A DNA stretch of 56,937 bases, taken from Flavobacteriia bacterium. GTDB lineage: Bacteria > Bacteroidota > Bacteroidia > Flavobacteriales > Weeksellaceae. A model generated the notes under the pieces. It was not told where the DNA came from, ran no database searches, and was given only the letters and a program-made list of their open reading frames with translations. The position numbers were made by a program, and so were the translations under genes. Each line of letters starts with the position of its first letter. The first letter of the stretch is position 1. This document shows positions 33,529 to 42,689 of this stretch, one piece after another. The stretch covers positions 1-56,937 of the forward strand of contig JACFND010000012.1 of assembly GCA_019455045.1 (NCBI GenBank), written 5' to 3'.

Positions 33529-34020
33529 TTATCTTTTCCCCAATTCGATCACCTCCATTTTTTCAATTTTATCAGAATTGATTTCAAATCTGAGCATCGT
33601 CCTGACCTGATGAAAACCGTATATGCCGCAGGCACCGGGGTTCAAATGCAAAAGACCGAGCTTCTTGTCAAACATTACTTTCAGTATATGTGAATGACCG
33701 CAAACAAATATTTTTGGCGGATTGCTGTTGATTTCTTCTCTGACCGGCTGACTGTATTTTCCGGGATAACCGCCGATATGGGTAATCCAAACATCCGTAT
33801 TGCCTATTAAAAAACGATTGTTGAGCGGAAATTCTTTTCTGATTTCGGCATTGTCAATATTTCCGTAAACCGCTCTCAATCTGCTGACTTTTGACAATTC
33901 ATCGGTAACTTTCAAATCTCCGATATCACCCGCATGCCACACTTCATCCGCAGCGGAAGCATAATCGAGTATCCGCTCGTCTATGTATGAATGGGTATCA
34001 GAAAGCAACAGTATTTTCAT
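33529..34020 (-). CDS. YfcE/MJ0936-type metallophosphoesterase
   Basis: 163 aa from the ATG at 34020; ten upstream codons of the longer frame overlap the divergent promoter region. Dimetal phosphodiesterase motifs: LLSDTHSY (residues 5-12), WHAGDIGD, YGNIDNAE in place of GNCD/GNHD, THIGGYPGKY, and VCGHSHILK near the end. Members hydrolyse phosphodiesters in vitro; the cellular role is unclear. It diverges from the DUF2905 gene. Confidence 0.85.
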   Translation of the reverse strand: MKILLLSDTHSYIDERILDYASAADEVWHAGDIGDLKVTDELSKVSRLRAVYGNIDNAEIRKEFPLNNRFLIGNTDVWITHIGGYPGKYSQPVREEINSNPPKIFVCGHSHILKVMFDKKLGLLHLNPGACGIYGFHQVRTMLRFEINSDKIEKMEVIELGKR

Positions 34021-34064
34021 TTGTCCGATTTGACTAATTTTGTAATGCAAACTTAATTCTAAAA

Positions 34065-34280
34065 ATGGGAAAAATACTTATTCTGATCGGTGCAGTTATT
34101 CTGATTGTCGGTCTGCTGGTTCAGTTTACAAATCTTGATTTCAGCTGGTTCGGAAGGCTGCCGGGCGATATCAGAATTGAAAAACCGGGTGTCTCTGTTT
34201 TCTTTCCCTGGGTATCCATGCTGCTGGTTTCCGCAGTTTTTTCAATCATTTGGTGGCTGCTCAAAAAGATTGGTTTCTGA
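34065..34280 (+). CDS. DUF2905 small membrane protein
   Basis: 71 aa with two hydrophobic helices (about 3-20 and 47-67) joined by the family's signature loop WFGRLPGDIRIEKPGVSVFFP. Function unknown. A TAATTTTG box (34035-34042) lies just before it. Confidence 0.85.
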   Translation: MGKILILIGAVILIVGLLVQFTNLDFSWFGRLPGDIRIEKPGVSVFFPWVSMLLVSAVFSIIWWLLKKIGF

Positions 34281-34375
34281 TGATTAAATAACTGAAAATC
34301 ACTTTCCGCAATCCTGCTTTTGGGTTTTAAAATTCGTGAAATTCAAAAATGCTTTTCTTTATTATACTGTATACA

Positions 34376-34383
34376 TAAATTTG
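34376..34383 (+). promoter_or_regulatory. -7 box before the interrupted T9SS gene
   Basis: TAAATTTG fits the -7 consensus; only TTC (34355-34357, 18 bp away) is found at the -33 place. The coding frame starts at 34418. Confidence 0.35.
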
Positions 34384-34417
34384 GCCGATCAATTCAAAAA
34401 AATACAAACAAATTCGA

Positions 34418-35626
34418 ATGAGGAACTTTTTTATTTTCGCAGCAGCACTCTCACTGATTACAATGACAGCAAACGCACAGGTTTTTGAATACAAAGACAC
34501 GGGTACCGATTTTATACTTTACAATGTATCAATTCCGCAGGAAAATGAGTTTGTAGCATTTGCAGGCGGTTCATAGTACACCACCGAATCTGCACCCGGC
34601 ATCATCATTCGAAGTACAGACACAGGCGAAACCTGGGAAACTGTCTATTCGGGCGATAATATTCAGACCGTAGAATTTGTTACACCGCAGAAAGGTTTTG
34701 CAGGCGGTTATTCACCATTTTTGAAAATGACAGAAGACGGTGGAGACAGCTGGCAGAATGTGAATTTAGGCGAAGATGTTTACGGAATCAGAATCATCAA
34801 ATTTTTTAATGAAACTAAGGGTCTTGTGCTTTATATCACCGACGATTATGAGTTGGCAATCAAAACAACAAACGATGGCGGACAAACCTGGAACCTGAGT
34901 TCAAATCCGCCTCAGCACGGAATCATGCAGATTTCTTATGGCGATGAAAATACAGTTTATGCGGTAGGATACAGCAGCAGCATTTACAAATCTACTAACG
35001 GCGGCGACAATTGGACACTGCTCGATTCACACGGAACAGATATCAATCTCGGTGTATATTTCAAAGATGGTTTGAACGGAGTTTATGCAGGTGAAGAAGG
35101 TGATCTGTATGTGACCCACGACGGCGGTGCAACCTGGGAAAACAATTTGTACACCGGCTATCATCATTTCTACGGACTCAATTACAAAGGAAGCAAAATA
35201 CTGGCGGCAGGAACAGATGAAGATTTGTATCTGTCTGATGGAAACGGTGAAAATTTTGAATTGATTTTCAACGGTCCCGGTGATGATCAGTTGTACGATA
35301 TTTCATTTTTTATCGACAACAGCGGTCTGGTTTGCGGTTCGGGCGGAAAGATGATCAAATTTTCAGATGTGATACTTTCAACAAATGAAAATATTCAAAG
35401 TCAGTCGGTGATTTATCCGAATCCGGCAAAAGATGTATTGAATGTTAAAAACAAATCGGCCATCGATCAGATCGTTATTTCGGATATGACCGGCAAAACC
35501 GTTTACAGTCAAAAAAATCTGAATTCTGAAGTTCAGATCGATCTGAACGGTCTTACAAAAGGAGTTTACATTATCAAAATAAATTCAGGGGGCTCAATAA
35601 ACACACACAAATTCAGTAAAAAGTAA
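34418..35626 (+). pseudogene. T9SS-exported YCF48/BNR-repeat protein interrupted by an amber codon
   Basis: A continuous 402-codon frame apart from one TAG at 34574-34576 (codon 53). The N-terminus (MRNFFIFAAALSLITMTANA) is a good signal peptide. After the stop the frame continues with Asp-box-like repeats that resemble YCF48 photosystem-assembly / sialidase-propeller units (repeated STDTGETWE, TEDGGDSWQN, TNDGGQTWN, TNGGDNWTL, THDGGATWEN). It ends with a type IX sorting domain (VIYPNPAKDVLNV ... KGVYIIKI). The stop differs from CAG (Gln) by one base. A start at 34721 would give a 301-aa protein lacking a signal. Recent nonsense mutation is most likely; sequencing error or suppression are alternatives. 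Confidence 0.75.
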
Positions 35627-35649
35627 TTTTTACAAAAGGGTCAGAGGGA

Positions 35650-35683
35650 AACAGGTCTCAATCACTTTGAGGCCTGTTTTTTT
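35650..35683 (+). terminator. Rho-independent terminator after the T9SS gene
   Basis: AACAGGTCTCAA (35650-35661) pairs with TTGAGGCCTGTT (35667-35678) with one G-U pair, followed by a run of seven T. Confidence 0.8.
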
Positions 35684-35777
35684 GTGATTATTTTATTTTC
35701 AAATATAAACAACCCGATTTTCATCAATTTAGCGGCTGCAAATAAAATTCCTAATTTTGCAAATCAAAACTTCGAAA

Positions 35778-36524
35778 TTGAGATATTTCATAAAACTGGC
35801 TTACAACGGAAAAGATTATTTCGGCTGGCAGATTCAGCCGAGACAAAGAAGTGTGCAGCAGACAGTTGAAGAATCGATTTCGACCATACTCAGACAGGAA
35901 ATCAAACTCGTCGGTGCCGGAAGAACCGATACCGGTGTGCATTCAAAAATTATGGTTGCCCATTTTGATTCTGAAGAACAATTGCCCGAAGATCTTGTTC
36001 ATCGGATGAATCAGTTTCTGCCAAAGGACATTGCCATCTATGAAATTCTCAGTGTCAAAGATGATGCACACGCCCGTTTTGATGCAGTTTCAAGGACTTA
36101 TCATTATCTGGTCAGAATCGGGAAAGATCCTTTTGATTTTGATTACTGCTGGCAGATTCACCAACCGCTCGATGTTGAAAAAATGAATCTGGCTGCAGAA
36201 TATCTTTTGGGAAAACAGGATTTCAGCAGTTTTGCAAAAATCCATACAGATGTCAAAACCCATATCTGTGAGGTCAAATCAGCATTTTGGACGGTCTCGG
36301 GAAACCGACTGAGATTTGAAATCACGGCTGACCGATTCTTGAGAAATATGGTAAGGTCGATTGTCGGTACGCTGGTCGATGTGGGCAGAGAAAAAATAAG
36401 TTTGGCAGAATTTAAGACGATAATCGAAAAAAGAGACCGTAAATTTGCAAGCGGTTCAGCACCGGCTCAGGGTTTGTATCTGGTCGATGTGGAATATCCA
36501 AAATCAATTTACACAAATGAGTGA
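35778..36524 (+). CDS. truA: tRNA pseudouridine(38-40) synthase TruA
   Basis: Converts uridines 38-40 in the anticodon arm to pseudouridine. 248 aa. Seen: YNGKDYFGWQIQP, the catalytic Asp in GAGRTDTGVH, and the RxVxRTYHYL strand. The start is a TTG. The one at 35778 begins LRYFIKLAYNG, exactly where homologues have Met. A second TTG at 35757 is part of a TAATTTTG promoter box (35752-35759) and so is unlikely. The 3' end overlaps the ABC transporter gene by 8 nt. Confidence 0.9.
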   Translation: MRYFIKLAYNGKDYFGWQIQPRQRSVQQTVEESISTILRQEIKLVGAGRTDTGVHSKIMVAHFDSEEQLPEDLVHRMNQFLPKDIAIYEILSVKDDAHARFDAVSRTYHYLVRIGKDPFDFDYCWQIHQPLDVEKMNLAAEYLLGKQDFSSFAKIHTDVKTHICEVKSAFWTVSGNRLRFEITADRFLRNMVRSIVGTLVDVGREKISLAEFKTIIEKRDRKFASGSAPAQGLYLVDVEYPKSIYTNE

Positions 36525-38271
36525 TTCCAGCGGATTTGATTACAGCGGACTGAAACGGGTGCTCCGAATCGGAATGACCTACCGGGTGCTGTTCATTTCG
36601 GTGGTCATCATCGCGATTCTCAGCGCTGCAGTTTCCACCTGGAGACCTTATCTGATGAAGGAAGCAATCGACGGATACATCCTCAACCGCGATCTGCCGG
36701 GATTGTTTCTGTACATCCTTTTTATCTGTGGCGTACTGTTTCTGGAAGTAGTTTTGAGCTTTTTCCTGATTTATCTTTCAAACAAAGTTGCGCAAAAAGT
36801 AATCCGCTATTTGAGAGTAAAACTGTTTAACCATATCATCAATTTCAAACTCGGATATTTTGACCGCACACCCAACGGCATACTGGTCACCCGTTCGGTT
36901 TCGGACATAGAAACCATAGCCGAAATTTTCAACAACGGGGTACTGACACTGATGGTCAACGGTCTGCAGATCATACTGATCATCAGCGTGATGTATTATA
37001 TGAACTGGATGGTTGCATCCATCATTATCGTAATCCTGCCGATGATGATCATCATCACAAGACTGTTTCAGCGGGTGCTCAAAAAAGTATATCAGGCGGA
37101 AAGAAATCTGACTGCAAAACTGAATGCTTTTGTACAGGAAAGACTGACCGGAATGACCATCGTTCAGCTGTTTAACCGTCAGCAGAAGGAATATGAAAGT
37201 TTTAAACTGATCAATGCCGAACTGAGAGATGCATTTCTGAAAACCAATGTTTATTTTGCATTGCTTTTTCCGGTAGTCGATATCGTTTCGGCGCTCGCCA
37301 TCGGTCTGCTGCTTTGGTTTGGCGGATTGAGAACTGCGGTTCACGGAGATGTTTCTGTGGGTGATGTGATTGCGTTTATTTCGTATATCACCATGCTGAC
37401 CCAGCCGATGCGTCAGATAGCCGACCGTTTCAATTCGATTCAGCGCGGACTGATCGGTGCAGATCGTGTATTTAAAATCCTCGATCAGGATGAAACACTG
37501 CCCAACAACGGAAAAGAATTGCTCGAAAATGTAAAGGGTGAAATCGAATTCAGAAATGTAAGATTTTCGTATGTCAAAGGAAGTCCGGTGCTCAACGGTG
37601 TATCTTTCCACAGCTATCCCGGTCAGACCATTGCGATTGTGGGTGCGACAGGCGCCGGAAAATCAACCGTCATCAATCTGCTCAGCCGATTTTATGACAT
37701 CGATTCGGGCGATATACTGATTGACGGAAAAAGCATTTATTCGGTCGAACTGAAAAATTTGAGAAAAAACATAGCAGTCGTTCTTCAGGATGTGTTTCTG
37801 TTCAACGACACCATTTTTGAAAACATCGTACTCGGCAACACTGCAATCACTCGCGAACAGGTGGAATCGGCTGCAAAAGAAATCGGAATTCATGATTTTA
37901 TAATGAGTCTGCCAAAAGGTTACGAAACCGAGGTCAATGAAAGAGGCGCCAGTCTTTCGGTCGGACAGCGGCAGTTGATTTCGTTTTTGAGAGCTTATGT
38001 ATACAATCCGCAGATTTTGGTTTTGGACGAAGCCACATCCTCGATCGACACCGAATCCGAAATGCTGATTCAGAATGCAACCGAAAAACTGACCAAAGGA
38101 AGAAGTTCGATCGTGATTGCACACCGGCTTTCCACCATTCAGCAGGCAGATCAGATCATGGTGATGGAAGACGGAAAAATCGTTGAATCCGGCACCCATC
38201 AGGAATTGCTCAAAAAAGAAGGTTATTACCACAAACTTCACGAAGTCCAGTTTCAGTCCAATGTCAATTAG
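36517..38271 (+). CDS. ABC exporter, fused permease and ATPase (MsbA/MDR-like)
   Basis: 584-aa half-transporter from the ATG at 36517, which overlaps the truA stop. An N-terminal six-helix domain (about 20-310) has the coupling-helix region YFDRTPNGILVTRSVSDIE. The nucleotide-binding domain has Walker A GATGAGKST, the Q-loop VVLQDVFLF, signature LSVGQRQL (G-Q variant of LSGGQ), Walker B ILVLDEATSS and the His-loop IAHRLST. It works as a dimer and exports lipids, drugs or peptides; the substrate is unknown. Likely co-transcribed with truA. Confidence 0.92.
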   Translation: MSDSSGFDYSGLKRVLRIGMTYRVLFISVVIIAILSAAVSTWRPYLMKEAIDGYILNRDLPGLFLYILFICGVLFLEVVLSFFLIYLSNKVAQKVIRYLRVKLFNHIINFKLGYFDRTPNGILVTRSVSDIETIAEIFNNGVLTLMVNGLQIILIISVMYYMNWMVASIIIVILPMMIIITRLFQRVLKKVYQAERNLTAKLNAFVQERLTGMTIVQLFNRQQKEYESFKLINAELRDAFLKTNVYFALLFPVVDIVSALAIGLLLWFGGLRTAVHGDVSVGDVIAFISYITMLTQPMRQIADRFNSIQRGLIGADRVFKILDQDETLPNNGKELLENVKGEIEFRNVRFSYVKGSPVLNGVSFHSYPGQTIAIVGATGAGKSTVINLLSRFYDIDSGDILIDGKSIYSVELKNLRKNIAVVLQDVFLFNDTIFENIVLGNTAITREQVESAAKEIGIHDFIMSLPKGYETEVNERGASLSVGQRQLISFLRAYVYNPQILVLDEATSSIDTESEMLIQNATEKLTKGRSSIVIAHRLSTIQQADQIMVMEDGKIVESGTHQELLKKEGYYHKLHEVQFQSNVN

Positions 38272-38281
38272 CAGCTGATTA

Positions 38282-38315
38282 TTGCCATGTTCATTTTATT
38301 TTCTCCGTAAATTTG
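38282..38315 (+). promoter_or_regulatory. Promoter of the first tandem lipoprotein
   Basis: TTG (38282-38284), 23 bp, TAAATTTG (38308-38315): both boxes fit the flavobacterial pattern at its upper spacing limit. The gene starts at 38340. Confidence 0.5.
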
Positions 38316-38339
38316 CGCTCAGGATTAAAAAAATTCAGG

Positions 38340-38762
38340 ATGAAAAATTTAATATTGGCAGTTGCGGTTTTCGGTATGATTACGGCAACTTCCTGTAAAA
38401 ACGAAAGTTCAAATTCGGTTGGAAAAGAAACTCAGCAAACTTTGGAAGATGCCGGTCAGGAGGCGCTCAATCCGGATGAAGGAATTGCAGATATCACTTC
38501 TGCCGAACAGGAAGCGATGGAAGTCCCCGAATTCAGCAACAGTGATGTTCAAAACTTTGCAAACGAATATTCAAAATATTTTGAAGAACTGCTGAAGACA
38601 ACCAAATCGGGAGATACAGAAAAGATCCAGGAGCTGACCAAACAGGGAGTGGACTGGGCGAAAAAAGAGAGTGCGATCACTCAAAACATGAATGCTGAGG
38701 ATTCACAAAAATGGACAGAATGGACAAATAAACTCAGAGATCTGGTGAACGGAGGAGAATAA
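38340..38762 (+). CDS. Small lipoprotein, tandem copy 1
   Basis: 140 aa. The signal peptide ends at a lipobox-like ITATSC (Cys near 18), then an acidic Gln/Glu-rich stretch, and a conserved helical part with EVPEFSNSDVQNFANEYSKYFEELL and DSQKWTEWTNKLRDLVNGG. No named domain. The next gene is a close paralogue of exactly the same length. Start at 38340 chosen because the signal peptide begins there. Confidence 0.75.
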   Translation: MKNLILAVAVFGMITATSCKNESSNSVGKETQQTLEDAGQEALNPDEGIADITSAEQEAMEVPEFSNSDVQNFANEYSKYFEELLKTTKSGDTEKIQELTKQGVDWAKKESAITQNMNAEDSQKWTEWTNKLRDLVNGGE

Positions 38763-38987
38763 GAAATTTGATTTTTAAAAATTTAAATCCCGTTAAGCAG
38801 ATGGTATTTTTTATGAATTGAATTCATTCTGAAACAATTGACCGATCAAATCAGTTAAAAAGAGAAAAAAACCTCAGTGTCATGTATATAATTCATTATC
38901 AAATAATTAAAATTTAACATCACCTTAAAACACTGTCCTCTTAATTTTTCATAAATTCGTTGGTCAAATCAAAAAACAAAAAATAGG

Positions 38988-39410
38988 ATGAAAAAAATTA
39001 TTTTGGCTGTTGCCGTTTTTGGATTCATTTCAGCAACATCCTGTAAAAACGAAGGTTCAAATGGAATTGAAGCCGGAGCCGAACAGGCTTTGGAAGATGC
39101 CGGACAGCAGGCAGTGGATATGGAAGAACAGGCGGCAAACATCAAATCTGCTGAACAGGAAGCCATTGAGGTTCCCGAATTCAGCAATGAAGAAGTGCAA
39201 AATTTCGCAAACGATTATGCAAAATATTTTGAAGAACTGCTGGCAGCGACAAAATCGAAAAATACCGAAAAGACAGTCGAGTTGACCCAGCAGGGAATCG
39301 AATGGACAAAAAAAGCGAATGAAATTACCAAGGGAATGAATGAACAAGATACTCAGAAATGGACCGAATGGACCAACCGGCTGAGAGATTTGGTCAACGG
39401 AAATGATTAA
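38988..39410 (+). CDS. Small lipoprotein, tandem copy 2
   Basis: 140 aa, closely similar to the preceding gene: same lipobox region ISATSCKNEGSN, same EVPEFSNEEVQNFANDYAKYF and TQKWTEWTNRLRDLVNG. Differences concentrate in the acidic N-terminal linker. The 225-bp spacer carries its own weak -7 box (TAAATTCG, 38952-38959), so each copy may be separately regulated. Surface or periplasmic role unknown. Confidence 0.75.
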   Translation: MKKIILAVAVFGFISATSCKNEGSNGIEAGAEQALEDAGQQAVDMEEQAANIKSAEQEAIEVPEFSNEEVQNFANDYAKYFEELLAATKSKNTEKTVELTQQGIEWTKKANEITKGMNEQDTQKWTEWTNRLRDLVNGND

Positions 39411-39429
39411 GAATTTATCAGAAATCAAT

Positions 39430-39456
39430 AATCCCGCCCAAAAAGCGGGATTTTTT
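39430..39456 (+). terminator. Terminator after the lipoprotein pair
   Basis: Perfect stem AATCCCGC / GCGGGATT (39430-39437 and 39445-39452) followed by T6 (39451-39456). Confidence 0.85.
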
Positions 39457-39613
39457 ATTGAATTGAATTTAATTTTCATTCGCCTTTATTGATTTGTTTT
39501 GATTAATTTTGATTCTGAACCATTTCGAAACCCGAATCAATTCAAAAAATCACAAAACGGAGCAGGCAGCTCTAAAAATTATTAAACTGAAAAGCAATTC
39601 AAAATTCATTTTT

Positions 39614-40633
39614 ATGAAGAAAATATTTTTACTGATACTGATCGGCACACTCAGCATCGGCTGTTCAACCCAAAAGGTTTTTACAAAAACAGATTATGAC
39701 AAAGCGCTGCCAAAATATATACAGACCATCAAACCGGATGATCTGAAAACTCAATTGTATGTCGTTGCATCAGAGGAATTTGAAGGCAGGGCAACCGGAG
39801 AAGAAGGGCAGAAAAAAGCAGCTGCCTACATTCGTGATTTTTATAAGAAGAACGGAATTTCATCGCCGGTCAGCGAGCATGTGAAGGATCATTTTCAGCA
39901 CATTCCGGCAGGAACTTTTCCAAGAATCAGAAAAGACACCGAGAATGTGATGGCATTTATAGAAGGAAGTGAAAAACCTGATGAAATCCTGATCATTTCG
40001 GCGCATTATGACCATGAAGGAATCAAAAACGGACAGATCTATTTTGGTGCGGACGATGACGGATCGGGAACGGTTGCGGTAATGGAGATTGCAAAAGCTT
40101 TTAAAAAAGCAGAAAAAGACGGATACCGACCCAAACGTTCGATACTGTTTCTTCATGTGACCGGAGAAGAAATCGGTTTGCTCGGTTCAAGATTTTATAC
40201 AGACAAACAGCCGGTTTTTCCGCTCGAAAATACAATTGCAGACCTCAACACTGACATGATCGGACGGGTCGACGAAGCGCACAAAGACAATCCGAATTAT
40301 GTGTATCTGATCGGTTCGGATATGCTGAGCACAGATTTGCACAATTTGTCTGAGGAAGTCAACAAAAAATACATCGGTTTGGATTTGGATTATAAATTCA
40401 ATGATGTAAACGATCCGAATCAGTTCTATTATCGTTCGGATCATTACAATTTTGCAAAAAACAATATCCCTGTCATCTTCTATTTCAACGGCGTTCACAA
40501 AGATTATCACAAACCGACCGACACACCGGACAAGATCAATTACGATATGCTCGCCAAAAGAGCTCAGCTGATTTTTGCAACCGCCTGGGAACTGGCTAAT
40601 GGAGAAAACCGACCGGTCGTTGACAAGAAATAA
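39614..40633 (+). CDS. M28-family zinc peptidase, lipoprotein
   Basis: 339 aa from the ATG at 39614. The lipobox is LSIGC. Two-zinc aminopeptidase ligands are present in order: HYDHEG (His and bridging region), GADDDGSG (Asp), HVTGEEIGLLGS (catalytic and ligand Glu), DLNTDMIGR (Asp) and HKDYHKPTDT (His). It probably sits in the periplasm or on the outer membrane and trims peptides. The longer upstream frame lacks a signal peptide and is not used. Confidence 0.88.
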   Translation: MKKIFLLILIGTLSIGCSTQKVFTKTDYDKALPKYIQTIKPDDLKTQLYVVASEEFEGRATGEEGQKKAAAYIRDFYKKNGISSPVSEHVKDHFQHIPAGTFPRIRKDTENVMAFIEGSEKPDEILIISAHYDHEGIKNGQIYFGADDDGSGTVAVMEIAKAFKKAEKDGYRPKRSILFLHVTGEEIGLLGSRFYTDKQPVFPLENTIADLNTDMIGRVDEAHKDNPNYVYLIGSDMLSTDLHNLSEEVNKKYIGLDLDYKFNDVNDPNQFYYRSDHYNFAKNNIPVIFYFNGVHKDYHKPTDTPDKINYDMLAKRAQLIFATAWELANGENRPVVDKK

Positions 40634-40695
40634 ATCATACGGTTAAAATAGAAATTGCAGAATTAATTTAGTAGATTTGAATAAAACTGAAAAAT

Positions 40696-41319
40696 ATGGC
40701 GAAACTGATTAAAGTACATCCGGAAAACCCACACGAAAGAGCGATCGAGCAGATTGTTGAAACATTAAAAGATGGAGGACTCATCATTTATCCTTCAGAC
40801 ACGGTTTACGGTTTGGGCTGCGACATCACCAATGCAAAAGCGATGGAAAAGCTTTGCAGATTGAAGGGAATCAAACCCGAAAAAGCACAGTTTTCATTTG
40901 TGTGCAATGATTTGAGCCATTTGGCCTATTACACAAAACCGATTTCAAACTCAAGCTTCAAACTGCTCAAAAGAGCACTTCCCGGACCTTTCACTTTTGT
41001 ATTGGAAGCATCATCAAAACTTCCAAACACCTACAAAAACAGAAAGACCGTCGGAATCAGGGTACCCGATCATCTGGTGCCACAGATGATTGTTGAAAAA
41101 CTCGGAAATCCGATTGCTTCGACTTCGATCAAAGATGACGATGAAATCATCGAATATACCACCGATCCGGAATTGATTGCAGAGAAATTCGACAAACTGG
41201 TCGATGTGGTTGTTGACAGCGGGCCAGGAGGAAATATCGCATCAACCGTAGTTGATATTTCTGCAGAAGAGGTCATCGTATTGAGAGAAGGAAAAGGCGA
41301 TATCTATTCTTTCCTGTAA
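40696..41319 (+). CDS. L-threonylcarbamoyladenylate synthase (Sua5/YciO/YrdC family)
   Basis: 207-aa enzyme that makes threonylcarbamoyl-AMP for the t6A37 tRNA modification, or a YciO-like paralogue. Seen: YPSDTVYGLGCDITNAKA (about 34-51), the RALPGPFTFVLEAS strand, and RVPDH. It lacks the C-terminal Sua5 domain, so it is of the TsaC/YciO length. Eleven nt separate it from yaaA, suggesting co-transcription. Confidence 0.85.
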   Translation: MAKLIKVHPENPHERAIEQIVETLKDGGLIIYPSDTVYGLGCDITNAKAMEKLCRLKGIKPEKAQFSFVCNDLSHLAYYTKPISNSSFKLLKRALPGPFTFVLEASSKLPNTYKNRKTVGIRVPDHLVPQMIVEKLGNPIASTSIKDDDEIIEYTTDPELIAEKFDKLVDVVVDSGPGGNIASTVVDISAEEVIVLREGKGDIYSFL

Positions 41320-41330
41320 AAGCAGCCAAA

Positions 41331-42089
41331 ATGAAAATACTGTTGTCTCCTGCCAAACTGATGTCGCTCGAATCAGAAGGAAAATGGAAGAGTTCGGGTA
41401 CACCCAAATTTTTGGACCGTTCAGAAACCATCATGAAAAAACTCAGAAAGCTGAAAACAGCCGAGCTTGAGGATTTGATGTCGATTTCAAATGAGTTGGC
41501 CGAAATGAACCGTGAGCGAAATCTGGAATGGAATCCAAAACCAAAATCAAAAGACAGTCTGCAGGCTATACTTGCTTTTCAGGGCGAAGCTTTCAGAGGT
41601 CTCAATCCTGCGGTACTCGACGAAAAAGCTCAAAAATGGCTGGATGATCATCTGATGATATTGTCAGGTTTGTACGGAATTTTGAGCCCAAAAGACAGGA
41701 TTATGCTTTATCGTTTGGAAATGGGCAGCCGTTTTGGTGTTGAAAATTCAAAAAATCTTTACGGATTCTGGAAAGAAACGCTGACCAATCATGTCAATTC
41801 AAAACTGAAAAAAGACGAAATTCTGCTGAATCTGGCAAGTGCTGAATATTCAAAAGCAATCGACGACAAAAAACTGAAATCACCAAAAATCGATGTGAAA
41901 TTTCTTGATTTTAAAAACGGAAAACTCAAACCGATCATGGCTTATTTCAAAAATGCAAGAGGCAGCATGTGCAGATATTGTGCTGAAAATGAGATTTCAA
42001 GTCTTGATCATCTGAAACTTTTCAATGAAGACCGTTATGCCTATGACGAAAAACTGTCGTCAGAACACGAACTCGTTTTTGTGAGATGA
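41331..42089 (+). CDS. yaaA: Peroxide stress protein YaaA
   Basis: 252-aa UPF0246 / YaaA family protein, which in E. coli limits free iron and DNA damage during peroxide stress. Typical segments: MKILLSPAKLM at the start, LAFQGEAFRGLN, LSGLYGILSPKDRIMLYRLEMG, and KPIMAYFKNARGSMCRYC. The TGA overlaps the next gene's ATG (ATGA). Confidence 0.92.
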   Translation: MKILLSPAKLMSLESEGKWKSSGTPKFLDRSETIMKKLRKLKTAELEDLMSISNELAEMNRERNLEWNPKPKSKDSLQAILAFQGEAFRGLNPAVLDEKAQKWLDDHLMILSGLYGILSPKDRIMLYRLEMGSRFGVENSKNLYGFWKETLTNHVNSKLKKDEILLNLASAEYSKAIDDKKLKSPKIDVKFLDFKNGKLKPIMAYFKNARGSMCRYCAENEISSLDHLKLFNEDRYAYDEKLSSEHELVFVR

Positions 42090-42595
42090 ATCAAAACAAA
42101 CATTCGGAACTCAACGAAACCGATTTGAAATTTCTCAAACGCTGTCTTGAACTCGCTCAGGAAGCATTTGAAGCCGGCGATGAACCTTTTGGTTCGATAC
42201 TGGTCAGCGGCAACGGCCGGATACTTGCCGAAGAAAGAAATCGGGTGAATGAAATCAATATTCTTTATCATCCCGAAATTGAACTGGCAAAATGGGCGGT
42301 TGAAAATCTGAACGCTGAAGAAAGAAAAAATGCAGTGATGTACACCAGCGGCGAACATTGTCCGATGTGTGCGGCTGCGCACGGCTGGGCGGGAATCGGC
42401 GGGCTGGTTTATCTGAGTTCTGCAAAACAGCTTTTCGAATGGCGTTCGGAGGTCAATTCGACAGATACTCCGATCCGGTTTTATCCGGTCGAAGAAATCA
42501 TTTCAAATATTAATCTGAAAGGACCGGCCAATGGTGAACTGCTCAATAAAATCAAAGAATTGCAGCTGAAATCGGCTGAAAGGAAAAACAAATAG
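42086..42595 (+). CDS. Nucleoside (guanine/cytidine-type) deaminase
   Basis: 169-aa zinc deaminase of the cytidine/guanine deaminase superfamily. The zinc site is YHPEIELA (His and catalytic Glu; HPE in place of the more common HAE) plus HCPMCAAA (the two Cys). Other parts: AGDEPFGSILV and NEINILYHPE. It is coupled to yaaA by a 4-nt overlap. Substrate not determined; the lack of a tRNA-binding tail argues against TadA. Confidence 0.85.
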   Translation: MNQNKHSELNETDLKFLKRCLELAQEAFEAGDEPFGSILVSGNGRILAEERNRVNEINILYHPEIELAKWAVENLNAEERKNAVMYTSGEHCPMCAAAHGWAGIGGLVYLSSAKQLFEWRSEVNSTDTPIRFYPVEEIISNINLKGPANGELLNKIKELQLKSAERKNK

Positions 42596-42630
42596 AACCA
42601 TTCAGAATCAACATTCTATTTTTTTGATAT

Positions 42631-42670
42631 AAAAAAAAGACTGCTTCAAATCAGAAATTCAAAGCAGTCT
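42631..42670 (-). terminator. Terminator after the PepSY-like gene
   Basis: AGACTGCTT (42638-42646) pairs with AAGCAGTCT (42662-42670). On the minus strand seven U follow (42637-42631). It may also serve the convergent deaminase operon. Confidence 0.75.
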
Positions 42671-42689
42671 CAAATTTTACTTTAAGGTT

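Noticed and set aside
34574..34576. Programmed amber read-through or pyrrolysine codon in the T9SS gene
   Set aside because: No pyrrolysine system is expected in this group and no context element is visible; simple mutation or error is more likely.
36778..37611. 277-codon minus-strand frame opposite the ABC exporter
   Set aside because: It overlaps the Walker A and membrane helices of a clear gene, and the translated protein is His/Gln-rich noise.
42086..42595. tRNA adenosine deaminase TadA
   Set aside because: The zinc motif is HPE rather than HAE and no TadA-specific tail is seen, so the broader nucleoside deaminase call was kept.
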